A DNA stretch of 40,115 bases from Adlercreutzia rubneri (GTDB taxonomy: Bacteria > Actinomycetota > Coriobacteriia > Coriobacteriales > Eggerthellaceae), in contig NZ_WPOO01000022.1 in assembly GCF_009755265.1 (NCBI RefSeq), positions 1 to 40,115 of the forward strand, written 5' to 3'. The translations under genes and the position numbers were made by a program. Under the pieces are notes generated by a model, which searched no databases, had not been told where the DNA came from, and worked only from the letters and a program-made list of their open reading frames with translations. Positions 7,198 to 15,967 of this stretch are shown here, in pieces (the stretch's first letter is position 1; each line of letters starts with the position of its first letter).

Positions 7198-8204
7198 TTC
7201 CGGCCTCCTCTCCGGCCCTTGCCCCTGCGACGGCCGCCGGTGCGGCCGATGGCGCCGCGCACCCGGGCAAGCCCGTGCCGATCCCGCGGCGTGCGGGGCG
7301 CCACGGTGCGGCGGTCGGGCCATGCCGGCGCGTCGATGCCGTAAAGTTCCGCATACGTGAGGTAGCGGCCCTTGTCCGCCACCGGGGGCACCAAGGTGCT
7401 CGTGCCTTCCACCATGGTCGTCACGCCTGCGGCCATGGCCTGGGCGGCCGCATGCCCGGTGATGTCGTGGGTGCCCGGCGTCACCTCCAGGGCGTCGGCC
7501 GCAAGCTCCTCGGTGGCGTCGCCGGTGGCCACATGGCGATGGGTGCCCATGCGCCTCTCCAGGTACACGGCGGCCCGGGAAAGCGGGAAGCAGATGGCGA
7601 AGTACAGCACGGCGGCGGCCACGTAGGCCGGCCCGTAGTAGCTCGTGTCGCCGGCGAAGGAGTTCGCGAAGTACATGAGCTCGCCGCCGGCGATGAGCGC
7701 GAGCACGGAGGTGTTCTTCACAAGGTTGGCGGCCTGCACGGCCAAAGGCGGCAGGATGATGCGCATGGCCTGGGGCAGGATGATGAGCGTCATGGTCTGC
7801 ACGGGAGAGAACCCCTGGCTTTTAGCCGCCTCGAACTGACCGCGGTGCACCGAGCCGATGCCGCTGCGCACCACCTCCGACATGTAGCCGCCGTGATAGG
7901 CGCCGATAGCGATGACGCCGATCCAGAACGAGGCGATGGTAAGCCCGAGCAGCGGGAACACGGCGTAGAGCACGAACACCTGCAAAAGCAGCGGAATGTT
8001 CTGCACCGTCTCCACGTAGACGCGCGTGAGGGCGCGCAGGATGCGGAAGCGCGACACGGCGAACACACCGAAGACGAAGCCCAGAACGAGCGCGATAACG
8101 AGGGCCAGCGCCGAGATGGCCGCGGTCATGCCGAAGGCGGCCAGGATGTCGGGCCAGCGCGCAAAGAGCGCCTCCCACTTGTAGGGCGCGAAGATCTCCG
8201 TCAT
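7194..8204 (-). CDS. Polar amino-acid ABC transporter permease with C-terminal tail
   Basis: Residues 1-220 are a typical HisQ/GlnP-type permease with the EAA loop (EAAKSQGFSPVQTMTLIILPQAMR). The protein then continues for roughly 115 residues that most family members lack. The first part of this tail is Ala/Thr-rich and includes a VPPVADKGRYLTYAELYGID block; the end is very rich in Arg, Gly and Lys. The tail is predicted cytoplasmic and is not membrane-like. The 4-base overlaps on both sides show tight coupling with the binding-protein gene before it and the second permease after it. The two permeases probably form a heterodimer. Confidence 0.88.
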   Translation of the reverse strand: MTEIFAPYKWEALFARWPDILAAFGMTAAISALALVIALVLGFVFGVFAVSRFRILRALTRVYVETVQNIPLLLQVFVLYAVFPLLGLTIASFWIGVIAIGAYHGGYMSEVVRSGIGSVHRGQFEAAKSQGFSPVQTMTLIILPQAMRIILPPLAVQAANLVKNTSVLALIAGGELMYFANSFAGDTSYYGPAYVAAAVLYFAICFPLSRAAVYLERRMGTHRHVATGDATEELAADALEVTPGTHDITGHAAAQAMAAGVTTMVEGTSTLVPPVADKGRYLTYAELYGIDAPAWPDRRTVAPRTPRDRHGLARVRGAIGRTGGRRRGKGRRGGRK

Positions 8205-9142
8205 CGGGACGCGCCCCCTTCCGCGGCCGCCCCATCGTCGGCCGGATCCCCCTCCCCCAGGCCCGTGCCGCCGGCTTCCTGCTCGGCTTCCACGTCCGCC
8301 TCCGTGACCAGCGACAGGCCCCAGCGCTCCTTCAGCGCCCTAAGCGTTCCGTCGGCCTCCATGGCCGCGATGGCCTCGTCGACGGGCTCCGAATACTCGC
8401 CGCCCTTCTTCGTGGCCACGCCGTACTCCTGGGGCGCGAACTGCGTCGGCAGCAAGTAGGTGCTGTCGTCCTGGTAGCCCAAAAGAATGGAGCTGTCCAC
8501 GGAAAAGGCGTCCACGCGCCCGGCCACGAGCGCGATCTTGATCTCGGGATAGGTGGCGTACTCGGCGAACTTCAGCGTGATGCCCGCCTCGGCGGCGGCC
8601 GCCCCCAGCTTGTTCTTGGTGGTGGCCGACAGCGCCACGCCCACGGTCTTGCCATCAAGGCCCGCCAAATCGGTGATGCCCGACTTCTTCAGCACGAGCA
8701 CACCGATATGGTCGATATAGTAGGGCCGCGAGAAATCGTAAGTCTTCTTGCGCGCATCGGTGATGGTAAAGGTGGCGAGCGTCGCATCCAGCGTGCCGTT
8801 GTCCAGCATCGCCCCGCGGGTGGTCACGTTCACGCCCACAATCTCCAGCGCGTTGGGATCGCCCTTGATCCGCGCGGCGAGCTCGCGGGCCACGTCCACC
8901 TCGAGTCCCTCCACGCTTCCCGTCTCGGGGTTCTGGAAGCCGAAGCCGGGCACGTCGATCTTCGTGCCGACGCGCAGCACGTCGCCCGCAGGCGCGCAGC
9001 CGGAAAGCGGCAGCACCGCGCCACCCAAAGCCGCGCCCGCCGCGGCAGCGCCGGCCAACCGCACAAAGCCGCGCCGCGTGAGATACGTCCCGCGCATCCC
9101 AGTCATCCCGTTCACCCCAACCGTTTTGCCCGTCACGTTCAT
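8201..9142 (-). CDS. Amino-acid ABC transporter substrate-binding lipoprotein
   Basis: The 313-residue protein carries a Tat-like signal (TRRGFVRLAG) followed by a lipobox (LSGC), so it is probably exported folded and anchored by lipid. The mature part is a family 3 solute-binding protein (PBPb type) with the usual GxxxGFxN, then GLEVDVARELA, TITDARKKTYDFSRPYY and the DGKTVGVALSATT hinge segment. The C terminus is an acidic, Gly/Ala-rich tail. I chose the ATG at 9142 because GAGGGGG lies seven bases upstream. A GTG at 9157, overlapping the ATPase stop, is the alternative. It delivers substrate to the two permeases encoded downstream. Confidence 0.88.
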   Translation of the reverse strand: MNVTGKTVGVNGMTGMRGTYLTRRGFVRLAGAAAAGAALGGAVLPLSGCAPAGDVLRVGTKIDVPGFGFQNPETGSVEGLEVDVARELAARIKGDPNALEIVGVNVTTRGAMLDNGTLDATLATFTITDARKKTYDFSRPYYIDHIGVLVLKKSGITDLAGLDGKTVGVALSATTKNKLGAAAAEAGITLKFAEYATYPEIKIALVAGRVDAFSVDSSILLGYQDDSTYLLPTQFAPQEYGVATKKGGEYSEPVDEAIAAMEADGTLRALKERWGLSLVTEADVEAEQEAGGTGLGEGDPADDGAAAEGGASR

Positions 9143-9153
9143 CGCGCACCCCC

Positions 9154-9885
<732 letters not shown>

Positions 9886-10016
9886 GCTCCCACGCTCCCA
9901 TCCGGACCGTCATCTCGAACAGTTACGGGGAAATTCTAACGTTCTGTCAATTAGTCGTGGTTTCGCTGGCGCTACGGGTTTTTCACAGCTTATTGACGGC
10001 GTGGGTGGAAGGAGGC

Positions 10017-10109
10017 GCAGCAACGTCGACCGGGAAGCGGTGGCGGGGCGGCAACGTCTACCGGAAAGCGGCGGCGGCGCAGCGACGCCGATCAGGAAGC
10101 GGTGGGCGC
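10017..10109. repeat. Three tandem copies of a 31-bp GC-rich repeat
   Basis: Copies start at about 10017, 10048 and 10079 with an exact 31-base period. The shared core is CAACGTC, then a variable GACCGG or TACCGG, then GAAGCGG or AAAGCGG and GGCGG. The third copy is degenerate and runs into the 3' end of the DUF1385 gene (stop at 10092-10094). The repeat occupies the space between that gene and the amino-acid ABC operon. Confidence 0.6.
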
Positions 10110-11186
10110 TGTCTTTGCTGCCGCCTTCGCCTCCTCGGCATCCTCGCGAGCGAGCACGGCCTGCATGGCGGCGATGGCGCACTCCATCTGGGCGTCGTCG
10201 GGCTCGTGGGTGGTGAGGTACTGCATCTGCATGCCGGGCCACAGAATTACCTTCACGAGCGGGTTGTCCGGATGACTGCCGGCCCACTTCACCGTGATCT
10301 CGTAGGAGATGCCGGCGATAACGGGCATGAGCACGATGCGGGCCACGATGACCAGCACGAGCTTCGGCATCCCGTCGGGCACCCCGAAGCCGGATATGAT
10401 GGCGTTTAAAGGGAAGATGGTGTACACGAGGATAGCGATGACCATGACCATGATGAGGAAGGCGGTGCCGCAGCGCACGTGCAGGCGCGGGAACTGGCGG
10501 GCGTTGTCGGGGGTCATGGGAAGGCCGTGCTCGAAGCAGTGGATGGCCTTGTGCTCGGCGCCGTGGTACATGAACATGCGCTTGATGTCCTCCATGCGGC
10601 CGATGAGCCAGATGTAGAAGACGAACACGGCCACGCGCAGAAGGCCGTCCACGATGTTCCAGGCCAGCGTGTGGTCGTCGTACTCCCCCACGATGAGGTT
10701 CGTGATGGCCGCCGGCGCCACAATGAACAGCACCACGCCCAGCACGAGTCCCACCACCATGGAGATGACCATCTCCCGATGCCCGAAGTCGGCCTCCTCC
10801 TTCTCGGTCTCCGAGCCGTCGGTCAGCGTCACCTCGTAGTCGATAGCTTCGTCGGTCGCCTCGGCGGCGGCCTTCTGCTCGCCCTCCTCGTCGCCGAAGG
10901 CGTGCAAGGCGGCGATCTCCAGGGCCTTGAACCCCAGCATGAGCGACTCCACGAGCGCCCGGCAGCCGCGCACGAGCGGCCAGTACATCCAGCCGTTCTT
11001 GTCCTTGCCGCTCGTGAGGTCGTGCTCCTCCACGTAGATGGCGCCGTCCGGCTCGCGCACGGCCACGGCCCAGTTGTACTTGCCACGCATCATGACGCCC
11101 TCGATGAGGGCCTGGCCGCCCACGTGGGTTTTTATGGCCCCGTCCTCGGAGAACGCGCGGGACAGATCGCTCTTCTGCTTGGTCAT
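10092..11186 (-). CDS. DUF1385 family membrane protein
   Basis: The 364-residue protein matches the DUF1385 family (YqhQ of Bacillus). An N-terminal VGGQALIEGVMMRG motif (about residues 22-35) is followed by a soluble region, several hydrophobic helices, a YHGAEHKAIHCFEHG motif (about 205-220) that could bind metal, and RCGTAFL. The C terminus is Ala/Lys-rich. The biochemical role of the family is unsettled. It is 15 bases downstream of thyX and transcribed with it. The ATG at 11186 has AGGA upstream. Confidence 0.85.
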   Translation of the reverse strand: MTKQKSDLSRAFSEDGAIKTHVGGQALIEGVMMRGKYNWAVAVREPDGAIYVEEHDLTSGKDKNGWMYWPLVRGCRALVESLMLGFKALEIAALHAFGDEEGEQKAAAEATDEAIDYEVTLTDGSETEKEEADFGHREMVISMVVGLVLGVVLFIVAPAAITNLIVGEYDDHTLAWNIVDGLLRVAVFVFYIWLIGRMEDIKRMFMYHGAEHKAIHCFEHGLPMTPDNARQFPRLHVRCGTAFLIMVMVIAILVYTIFPLNAIISGFGVPDGMPKLVLVIVARIVLMPVIAGISYEITVKWAGSHPDNPLVKVILWPGMQMQYLTTHEPDDAQMECAIAAMQAVLAREDAEEAKAAAKTAPTAS

Positions 11187-11201
11187 ACCGTCGTCCTAAG
11201 C

Positions 11202-11888
11202 CTAAAGCTGCGAGCGATCGACGCGCGGATAGGGGTTTCCGCAGGTCATCTTACCCTCGGGGCAGACGCCGTGGATGCAGGGCGCGCCGGCGTCGGCGAA
11301 GATGTACGGCGCCGTCGGACGAGCAAGCTCCAGCATCTTCCACGCCATCTCGCGGATTTCCCACTGGGCGCGGTTGCAGCAGCGCAGCTCGAAGAAGTGC
11401 AGAAGCTCGCGCACGTTCATGGTGATGACGATCTTCGTCTCGCAGGCGTTGGGCAGAAGGTAGCGCGCGTCCTCGGCGGGGATGCCGGCCGCGACGAGCG
11501 CCCGGTAGGCCTCGGCCACGGCAGCAGCGGCCTCGTCGAACAGGCGATTGCACTCGGGGTCGGCCGCCACGGAGGCGGGCTTCACCATGGGGATGTCGCC
11601 CTTGAACTTCACGTAGCGCTGGGATTGCTGGTTGAAGCTGGCGATGCGGTGGCGCACCAGCTGGTGGGTGAGCGCGCGGGAAACGCCGTCGACGGCGAAG
11701 GTGTAGCTGGCGTGCTCGAGGGTGGAGAAGTGCCCCGAGCCCATGATGGTGGAGAGCACGCTCTTCACGCGCTCCGGCGGCATGGTCTCCATCAGCTCGC
11801 TCGCGCCCACCGGCGCGTAGCACAGCCGTGCCGCCGTGGCGATGGCGCGCTCGGGGTCGGGCGTGTGGTACAGAAGCTCTACCTGCAT
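11202..11888 (-). CDS. thyX: FAD-dependent thymidylate synthase
   Basis: The 228-residue enzyme makes dTMP from dUMP with methylene-tetrahydrofolate and FAD/NADPH. The signature RHRxxSxNxxSxRY is present as RHRIASFNQQSQRY (about residues 80-93), with GSGHFSTLEHASYTF before it and NVRELLHFFELRCC after it. AGAGGAG upstream of the ATG at 11888 fixes the start; longer frames would overlap the divergent methyltransferase gene. ThyX replaces classical ThyA in many Actinobacteria. It forms an operon with the DUF1385 gene. Confidence 0.95.
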   Translation of the reverse strand: MQVELLYHTPDPERAIATAARLCYAPVGASELMETMPPERVKSVLSTIMGSGHFSTLEHASYTFAVDGVSRALTHQLVRHRIASFNQQSQRYVKFKGDIPMVKPASVAADPECNRLFDEAAAAVAEAYRALVAAGIPAEDARYLLPNACETKIVITMNVRELLHFFELRCCNRAQWEIREMAWKMLELARPTAPYIFADAGAPCIHGVCPEGKMTCGNPYPRVDRSQL

Positions 11889-11959
11889 AGCATCTCCTCT
11901 TGTTGCAGCTCTCCGCCAGTCGAAAGCATTGCGAAGCGCATGAATCGTTTCCCAAGAAG

Positions 11960-11965
11960 TATAAT
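11960..11965 (+). promoter_or_regulatory. -10 element of the methyltransferase gene
   Basis: A perfect TATAAT lies 35 bases before the chosen ATG. No good -35 is visible at the usual distance. Its position shows that the ATG at 11964 cannot be the translation start, supporting the start at 12000. Confidence 0.5.
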
Positions 11966-11999
11966 GGCTGAACGACCGACGACACGGCTTGGAGGCCCC

Positions 12000-12896
12000 A
12001 TGCACGACGAATTTACACCCTTGCTCACCACAACGGATTGGAACGAGGAGTGGAAAGAGCTTCAGAAGGTGCGTCGCCATGCCGATGACGCGGCGTTCTG
12101 GGACAAGCGCTCCGCCACCTTCACCACCAAGGACGCCCCGAACCTCTACGTGGAGAAGTTCCTGGGATACGCGGACATCCGCCCCGGCGAAACGGTGTTC
12201 GACATGGGCTGCGGCACCGGGGCTTTGGCCGTGCCGCTCGGCGAGGCGGGGCACAAGGTGGTGGCGGCCGATTTCTCCCAGGGCATGCTGGATCAGATGC
12301 AGGCGCGCCTTAACGAGGCCGGCGTGCGCACCGTGTTTCCCAAGCTCATGAGCTGGGAGGACGACTGGCCGGCCTTCGGCGTGCGCGAGGGCATGACCGA
12401 TGTGGCCGTCGCCTCGCGCTCCATTGCCACCGCCGATTTGCGCGACGCGCTCCTGCGCCTGACGGAAGTGGCGCGCCGGCGGGTGTGCATCACCCTGGCG
12501 ACCGGATCCTCCCCCCGCGTCGACGAGCGCATCCTGGCCGCTGTGGGGCTGCCCGCCGTTCTCGGGCGCGACTACCTTTACGCCTTCAACATCCTGGCCG
12601 CCGAAGGCATAAGGGCCGAGGTGCGCTACATCGACAGCACCCGCGACGATACGTTCGCGAGCCCCGAGGACGCCTACGAGAAACTGGCCGCCATGATCGA
12701 CGACTCCTCGGCGGTGCGCGCATCGGACACCGAACGGCAGCGGGCACGCGCCAACCTACGGGAATGGCTTACCGCCAACCTCGTTCCCAACGAGAGCGCC
12801 GGCGCCCCCGACCGCAAGGGCATTCCCCAGCTCGCCTGGCGCCTCGCCGAGCCCCGCACCGTCACCTGGGCCTTCCTCGCCTGGAACGCCCGCTAG
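12000..12896 (+). CDS. Class I SAM-dependent methyltransferase
   Basis: The 298-residue protein contains methyltransferase motif I, VFDMGCGTGALAVPLGEAG (about residues 62-80), followed by VVAADFS (the acidic end of strand 2, here AAD) and later beta strands typical of the Rossmann-like fold. A Trp-rich segment near the N terminus (TDWNEEWKEL) precedes the fold. The start is the ATG at 12000, with GGAGG seven bases upstream. The substrate is unknown. The gene is divergent from thyX and ends at a strong bidirectional terminator. Confidence 0.85.
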   Translation: MHDEFTPLLTTTDWNEEWKELQKVRRHADDAAFWDKRSATFTTKDAPNLYVEKFLGYADIRPGETVFDMGCGTGALAVPLGEAGHKVVAADFSQGMLDQMQARLNEAGVRTVFPKLMSWEDDWPAFGVREGMTDVAVASRSIATADLRDALLRLTEVARRRVCITLATGSSPRVDERILAAVGLPAVLGRDYLYAFNILAAEGIRAEVRYIDSTRDDTFASPEDAYEKLAAMIDDSSAVRASDTERQRARANLREWLTANLVPNESAGAPDRKGIPQLAWRLAEPRTVTWAFLAWNAR

Positions 12897-12903
12897 CAAC
12901 AGA

Positions 12904-12933
12904 AAAGGGCCCGGGAGCAATCCCGGGCCCTTT
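12904..12933. terminator. Bidirectional intrinsic terminator
   Basis: A perfect 13-bp stem, AAAGGGCCCGGGA paired across the loop GCAA, lies between the convergent methyltransferase and cold-shock genes. It begins with A-rich and ends with T-rich bases, so it can serve both strands. Confidence 0.88.
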
Positions 12934-12962
12934 GGCGTCATGTAGATTTCTAAAACTTGAAG

Positions 12963-13166
12963 TTAGAGACGTTCCACGTTGCTCGCCTGCAGCTTGCCGT
13001 TCTGACCCTCGGTCACCTCGAACGTCACTGCGTCGCCCTCGTTGAGCGTCTTGAAGCCCGACATCTTGATCTCGGAGAAGTGGACGAAGAGATCCTCGCC
13101 GTCATTCTGGGAGATGAAGCCGTAGCCCTTCTCGGGGTTGAACCACTTGACAGTGCCTTCCGCCAT
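12963..13166 (-). CDS. Cold-shock protein (CspA family)
   Basis: The 67-residue protein is a single cold-shock domain. RNP1 is seen as KGYGFIS and RNP2 as DLFVHFS, starting MAEGTVKWFNPEKG. It binds single-stranded RNA and DNA and melts secondary structure. AGAGGAAAG precedes the ATG at 13166. Two stable hairpins lie in its upstream region (13185-13205 and 13231-13246), as in other csp leaders. Confidence 0.95.
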   Translation of the reverse strand: MAEGTVKWFNPEKGYGFISQNDGEDLFVHFSEIKMSGFKTLNEGDAVTFEVTEGQNGKLQASNVERL

Positions 13167-13184
13167 GATACTTTCCTCTTTCCT

Positions 13185-13246
13185 CCCGCTCGTCTGACGA
13201 GCGGGTATAGCAATACGGGCGCGAAGCCCAGCTCCCTTTTGGGAGC
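13185..13246 (-). promoter_or_regulatory. Structured leader of the cold-shock gene
   Basis: Two perfect hairpins are visible: CCCGCTCGT/ACGAGCGGG (13185-13205, three-base loop) and GCTCCC/GGGAGC with a TTTT loop (13231-13246). The first ends only about ten bases before the ribosome binding site. A possible -10 (TATAGT on the minus strand) lies near 13255. Temperature-dependent folding is a plausible but untested role. Confidence 0.4.
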
Positions 13247-13290
13247 GCGCTATAACTATACGCTAACTTCAGCCGATTTCCTCGGGGAAT

Positions 13291-13704
13291 TTACGCTTCT
13301 CCATCACTTGCGGTCAGAAGCGCCTCCAAGGCCTCGTCGCTTACGGGGTCGGCTCCCAGCTCGTGGCCGAAGGCGGCAGCGACGGCGCGGCCCTGGGCCT
13401 GCCGCAGCTCGGCCACATCCGGCCGTCCCGCCTCACCGTGGTAGCGACCGGAGAGCATGAGACTGCGGGCGATATACTCCGTGAGGTGCGGATCGACCCC
13501 CGACACCTGCAGCACCGAGGCCAGCGACTCGGGCGCCAGGGAGAGCAGCGCCTCGCCGTCCAGATCGGTGGCGTCGCCCAACGCCATGTCGAGGGCGCTC
13601 GCGGCCCCGTCCGGATCCTCCTCGCCGGCCGCCCGCTCCATAGAGCGTCGAATGGCCCCCAGAAGCTGAGCGATGATACGCATCAAATAATCTTGCTCGA
13701 ACAT
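13291..13704 (-). CDS. DUF6483-like protein
   Basis: The 137-residue soluble protein starts MFEQDYLMRIIAQLLGAI, the opening typical of DUF6483 proteins, then continues with Ala-rich helices. No catalytic motif is apparent. It follows ruvB by 9 bases in the same direction, so it belongs to the ruv transcript. The function is unknown, and the link with Holliday-junction processing is positional only. Confidence 0.65.
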   Translation of the reverse strand: MFEQDYLMRIIAQLLGAIRRSMERAAGEEDPDGAASALDMALGDATDLDGEALLSLAPESLASVLQVSGVDPHLTEYIARSLMLSGRYHGEAGRPDVAELRQAQGRAVAAAFGHELGADPVSDEALEALLTASDGEA

Positions 13705-13713
13705 ACTCGCTCC

Positions 13714-14802
13714 TTAACACCCTTCCGGCGGGGTGAGTCCCAGATGCTCCCAGGCGCCGGCGGTGGCCTGGCGACCCTTGGGAGTGCGCATCATGAGGCC
13801 CTGCTGCATGAGGTAGGGCTCGTACACGTCTTCCACGGTATCGGGGTCTTCCGCCAATGCGGACGCCAAGGTGGTAAGCCCTACCGGACGGCCGCCGAAC
13901 TGCACACAGAGCACCTCCAGAAGCCGGTTGTCCACTGCGTCGAGCCCCAGATGGTCCACCTCGAAGAACGTGAGCGCCTCGGCGGCCACATCCTCGGTGA
14001 TGGCGCCGTCGCCGCGCACCTGGGCCCAGTCGCGCACGCGCTTCAGCAGGCGGTTGGCCAGACGCGGGGTACCCCGGGAGCGTCGGGCGATCTCCAGAGC
14101 GCCCTCCTCGTCGATGGCCACGTTCAGGATAGAGGCCGACCGGCACACGATGAGCGAAAGCTCCTCGGGCGTGTAGTACTGTAGGCGGAAGGCCACACCG
14201 AATCGATCGCGCAAAGGGCCGGTGAGCAGGCCCGTGCGCGTGGTGGCGCCGATGAGCGTGAAGCGCGGCAGGTCGAGCCGGATTGATCGGGCCGCCGGGC
14301 CCTTGCCCACAACGATGTCCAGCTCGAAGTCCTCCAGCGCCGGGTACAGTACCTCCTCCACCATGCGGTTCAGGCGATGGATCTCGTCGATGAACAGCAC
14401 ATCGCCTTCTTCGAGGTTGGTGAGGATGGCCGCCAAGTCGCCCGTGCGAGCGATGGCCGGTCCGGAGGTGGTGCGAATGGAGGCGCCCAACTCGTTGGCC
14501 ACCACCGTGGCGAGCGTGGTCTTGCCCAGCCCTGGAGGGCCCGAGAACAGGATATGGTCCGCCGGCTCGCCGCGCCCCTGGGCCGCCGCGATCATGATGC
14601 CGAGGGACTCCTTCACCTTCGTCTGGCCCAGGTAATCGTCGAGCCGCTTGGGACGCAGGGAGAAATCGAGCTCCAGGTCGTCCTCGGTGAGCGTCGGGGC
14701 CACCGCGCGGTCGCGCCCGAGCGCCGATGCCGAGCCCTGCGCTTCCGCGCCGTCCCGCGCGGCCTCGAACACCATGCCCTCTATGTCCAGATCGAATGCC
14801 AT
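13714..14802 (-). CDS. ruvB: Holliday junction branch migration helicase RuvB
   Basis: The 362-residue AAA+ motor drives branch migration of Holliday junctions together with RuvA. Walker A is GPPGLGKTTL, Walker B is VLFIDEIHRL, sensor 1 is GATTR and the arginine finger region is GPLRDRFG. A winged-helix domain completes the C terminus (FGGRPVGLTTLASALAED). The N terminus has an extra 40 residues before the conserved LRPKRLDDYLGQ. It lies six bases after ruvA in the ruvCAB order. Confidence 0.97.
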   Translation of the reverse strand: MAFDLDIEGMVFEAARDGAEAQGSASALGRDRAVAPTLTEDDLELDFSLRPKRLDDYLGQTKVKESLGIMIAAAQGRGEPADHILFSGPPGLGKTTLATVVANELGASIRTTSGPAIARTGDLAAILTNLEEGDVLFIDEIHRLNRMVEEVLYPALEDFELDIVVGKGPAARSIRLDLPRFTLIGATTRTGLLTGPLRDRFGVAFRLQYYTPEELSLIVCRSASILNVAIDEEGALEIARRSRGTPRLANRLLKRVRDWAQVRGDGAITEDVAAEALTFFEVDHLGLDAVDNRLLEVLCVQFGGRPVGLTTLASALAEDPDTVEDVYEPYLMQQGLMMRTPKGRQATAGAWEHLGLTPPEGC

Positions 14803-14808
14803 GATTTC

Positions 14809-15402
14809 CTATCGACTTCCCAAACGTTTCAAGGCGTATTGTAGCAGCGCGCCCTCGCCCGCGTCCTCGGGAGCGCCCCGCAAGGCCACCTCGGCCTCGG
14901 CGGAGGTGAAGCCCATGGAGAGAAGCGCCTCGGTGGCCCCCTGCACCGCCAGATTACGCGCAGGCTCAACCTCGCCCTGGCTGAACAGCGACGCCATGCC
15001 GCCCTCCAAGGTGCCCTTCAGCTCCAAGATGATGCGCTCGGCGGTCTTCTTCCCCACCCCGGGGATATGGGACACCCGCGCGATGTCCTGGGAGGCGATG
15101 GCATCGGCGAGCTCGGCCGGAGAGAACGTAGAAAGTGCCGCCAGGGCCATCTTCGGCCCTACCTTCGACACACCGATGAGCTTCTCGAACAGCGCCCTCT
15201 CCTCCTCGGAGAGAAAGCCGAACAGCGCGATGCCGTTCTCCGTCACGGACAGGTAGGTGAGCACGCGGGCTTCCTCGCCCACGGCCAGCTTGCCCAGGTC
15301 GCCCCCCGGCATGGCCACGGCGTAGCCCACGCCGGCGACATCGATGTAGGCCGTCTGCGGCGGCAGCACCGCCGCCACGGTTCCGTTCAGAAACGCAATC
15401 AT
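14809..15402 (-). CDS. ruvA: Holliday junction branch migration protein RuvA
   Basis: The 197-residue protein binds four-way junctions as a tetramer. The N-terminal OB-fold begins MIAFLNGTVAAV and two helix-hairpin-helix motifs follow, seen in LIGVSKVGPKMALAAL and HIPGVGKKTAERIILEL. The C-terminal domain that contacts RuvB ends in ALLQYALKRLGSR. The ATG at 15402 overlaps the ruvC stop in an ATGA, so translation is coupled. Confidence 0.96.
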   Translation of the reverse strand: MIAFLNGTVAAVLPPQTAYIDVAGVGYAVAMPGGDLGKLAVGEEARVLTYLSVTENGIALFGFLSEEERALFEKLIGVSKVGPKMALAALSTFSPAELADAIASQDIARVSHIPGVGKKTAERIILELKGTLEGGMASLFSQGEVEPARNLAVQGATEALLSMGFTSAEAEVALRGAPEDAGEGALLQYALKRLGSR

Positions 15403-15884
15403 GCGAGCCTTCCGTTCTCGTGGGTCGTATAGCAAATGGCCGCTGCCAACGCGTCGGCAGCGTGGTCGGGCTCAGGCGGCCGATCGAGGGAAAGCAGGTG
15501 CCGTACCATGTACTGCACCTGGTCCTTCTCGGCCGAGCCCTCCCCCACCACGGCGAGCTTTATCTGGCGCGGGGTGTACTCGCCCACGGCAAGGCCGCCC
15601 TCGGCGCAGGCCACAAGCGCCGCCCCGCGGGCCTGGCCCGTGGCGAAGGCGGCCGTGACATTCTGCCCGAACCAGACCGTCTCGATGCCGACGCATTCCG
15701 GACGGAAGCGCTCGACCACCGCGCCGATCTGGTGGTGGATCTTCATGAGCCGCTCGGCCAAAGGCTGCGAGGCCGGCGTGGCCACGCACCCGTAGGCCAC
15801 ACAGGCAAGATGCGACCCGCGCTGCTCGATGACCCCCCAACCCGTATGGGCCAGCCCGGGATCAATTCCCATCACGATGCGCAT
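15399..15884 (-). CDS. ruvC: Crossover junction endodeoxyribonuclease RuvC
   Basis: The 161-residue RNase H-fold nuclease resolves Holliday junctions. It begins MRIVMGIDPGLAHTGWG with the first catalytic Asp, then has IETVWFGQN with the catalytic Glu, and ends with PDHAADALA carrying the last acidic residues. The ATG at 15884 fits family length and start. A TTG at 15896 would add four residues. Neither has an ideal ribosome binding site. Confidence 0.94.
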   Translation of the reverse strand: MRIVMGIDPGLAHTGWGVIEQRGSHLACVAYGCVATPASQPLAERLMKIHHQIGAVVERFRPECVGIETVWFGQNVTAAFATGQARGAALVACAEGGLAVGEYTPRQIKLAVVGEGSAEKDQVQYMVRHLLSLDRPPEPDHAADALAAAICYTTHENGRLA

Positions 15885-15902
15885 CCTGCCAGCCAAAAGA
15901 TA

Positions 15903-15931
15903 AGCCCCACTTTCTAAATTCGAGTGGGGCT
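15903..15931 (-). terminator. Probable terminator of the SDR gene
   Basis: A nine-base stem, AGCCCCACT paired with AGTGGGGCT across an 11-base loop, lies 37 bases after the SDR stop and just before ruvC. On the minus strand it is followed by TATCTTTT. Confidence 0.5.
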
Positions 15932-15967
15932 CATTTTAGAACATCTGTTTGTGAAAAGCAAGCAGAA

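Noticed and set aside
10479..11999. Long N-terminal extension of the methyltransferase frame
   Set aside because: It runs antisense through thyX and DUF1385. A ribosome site and a -10 element place the true start at 12000.
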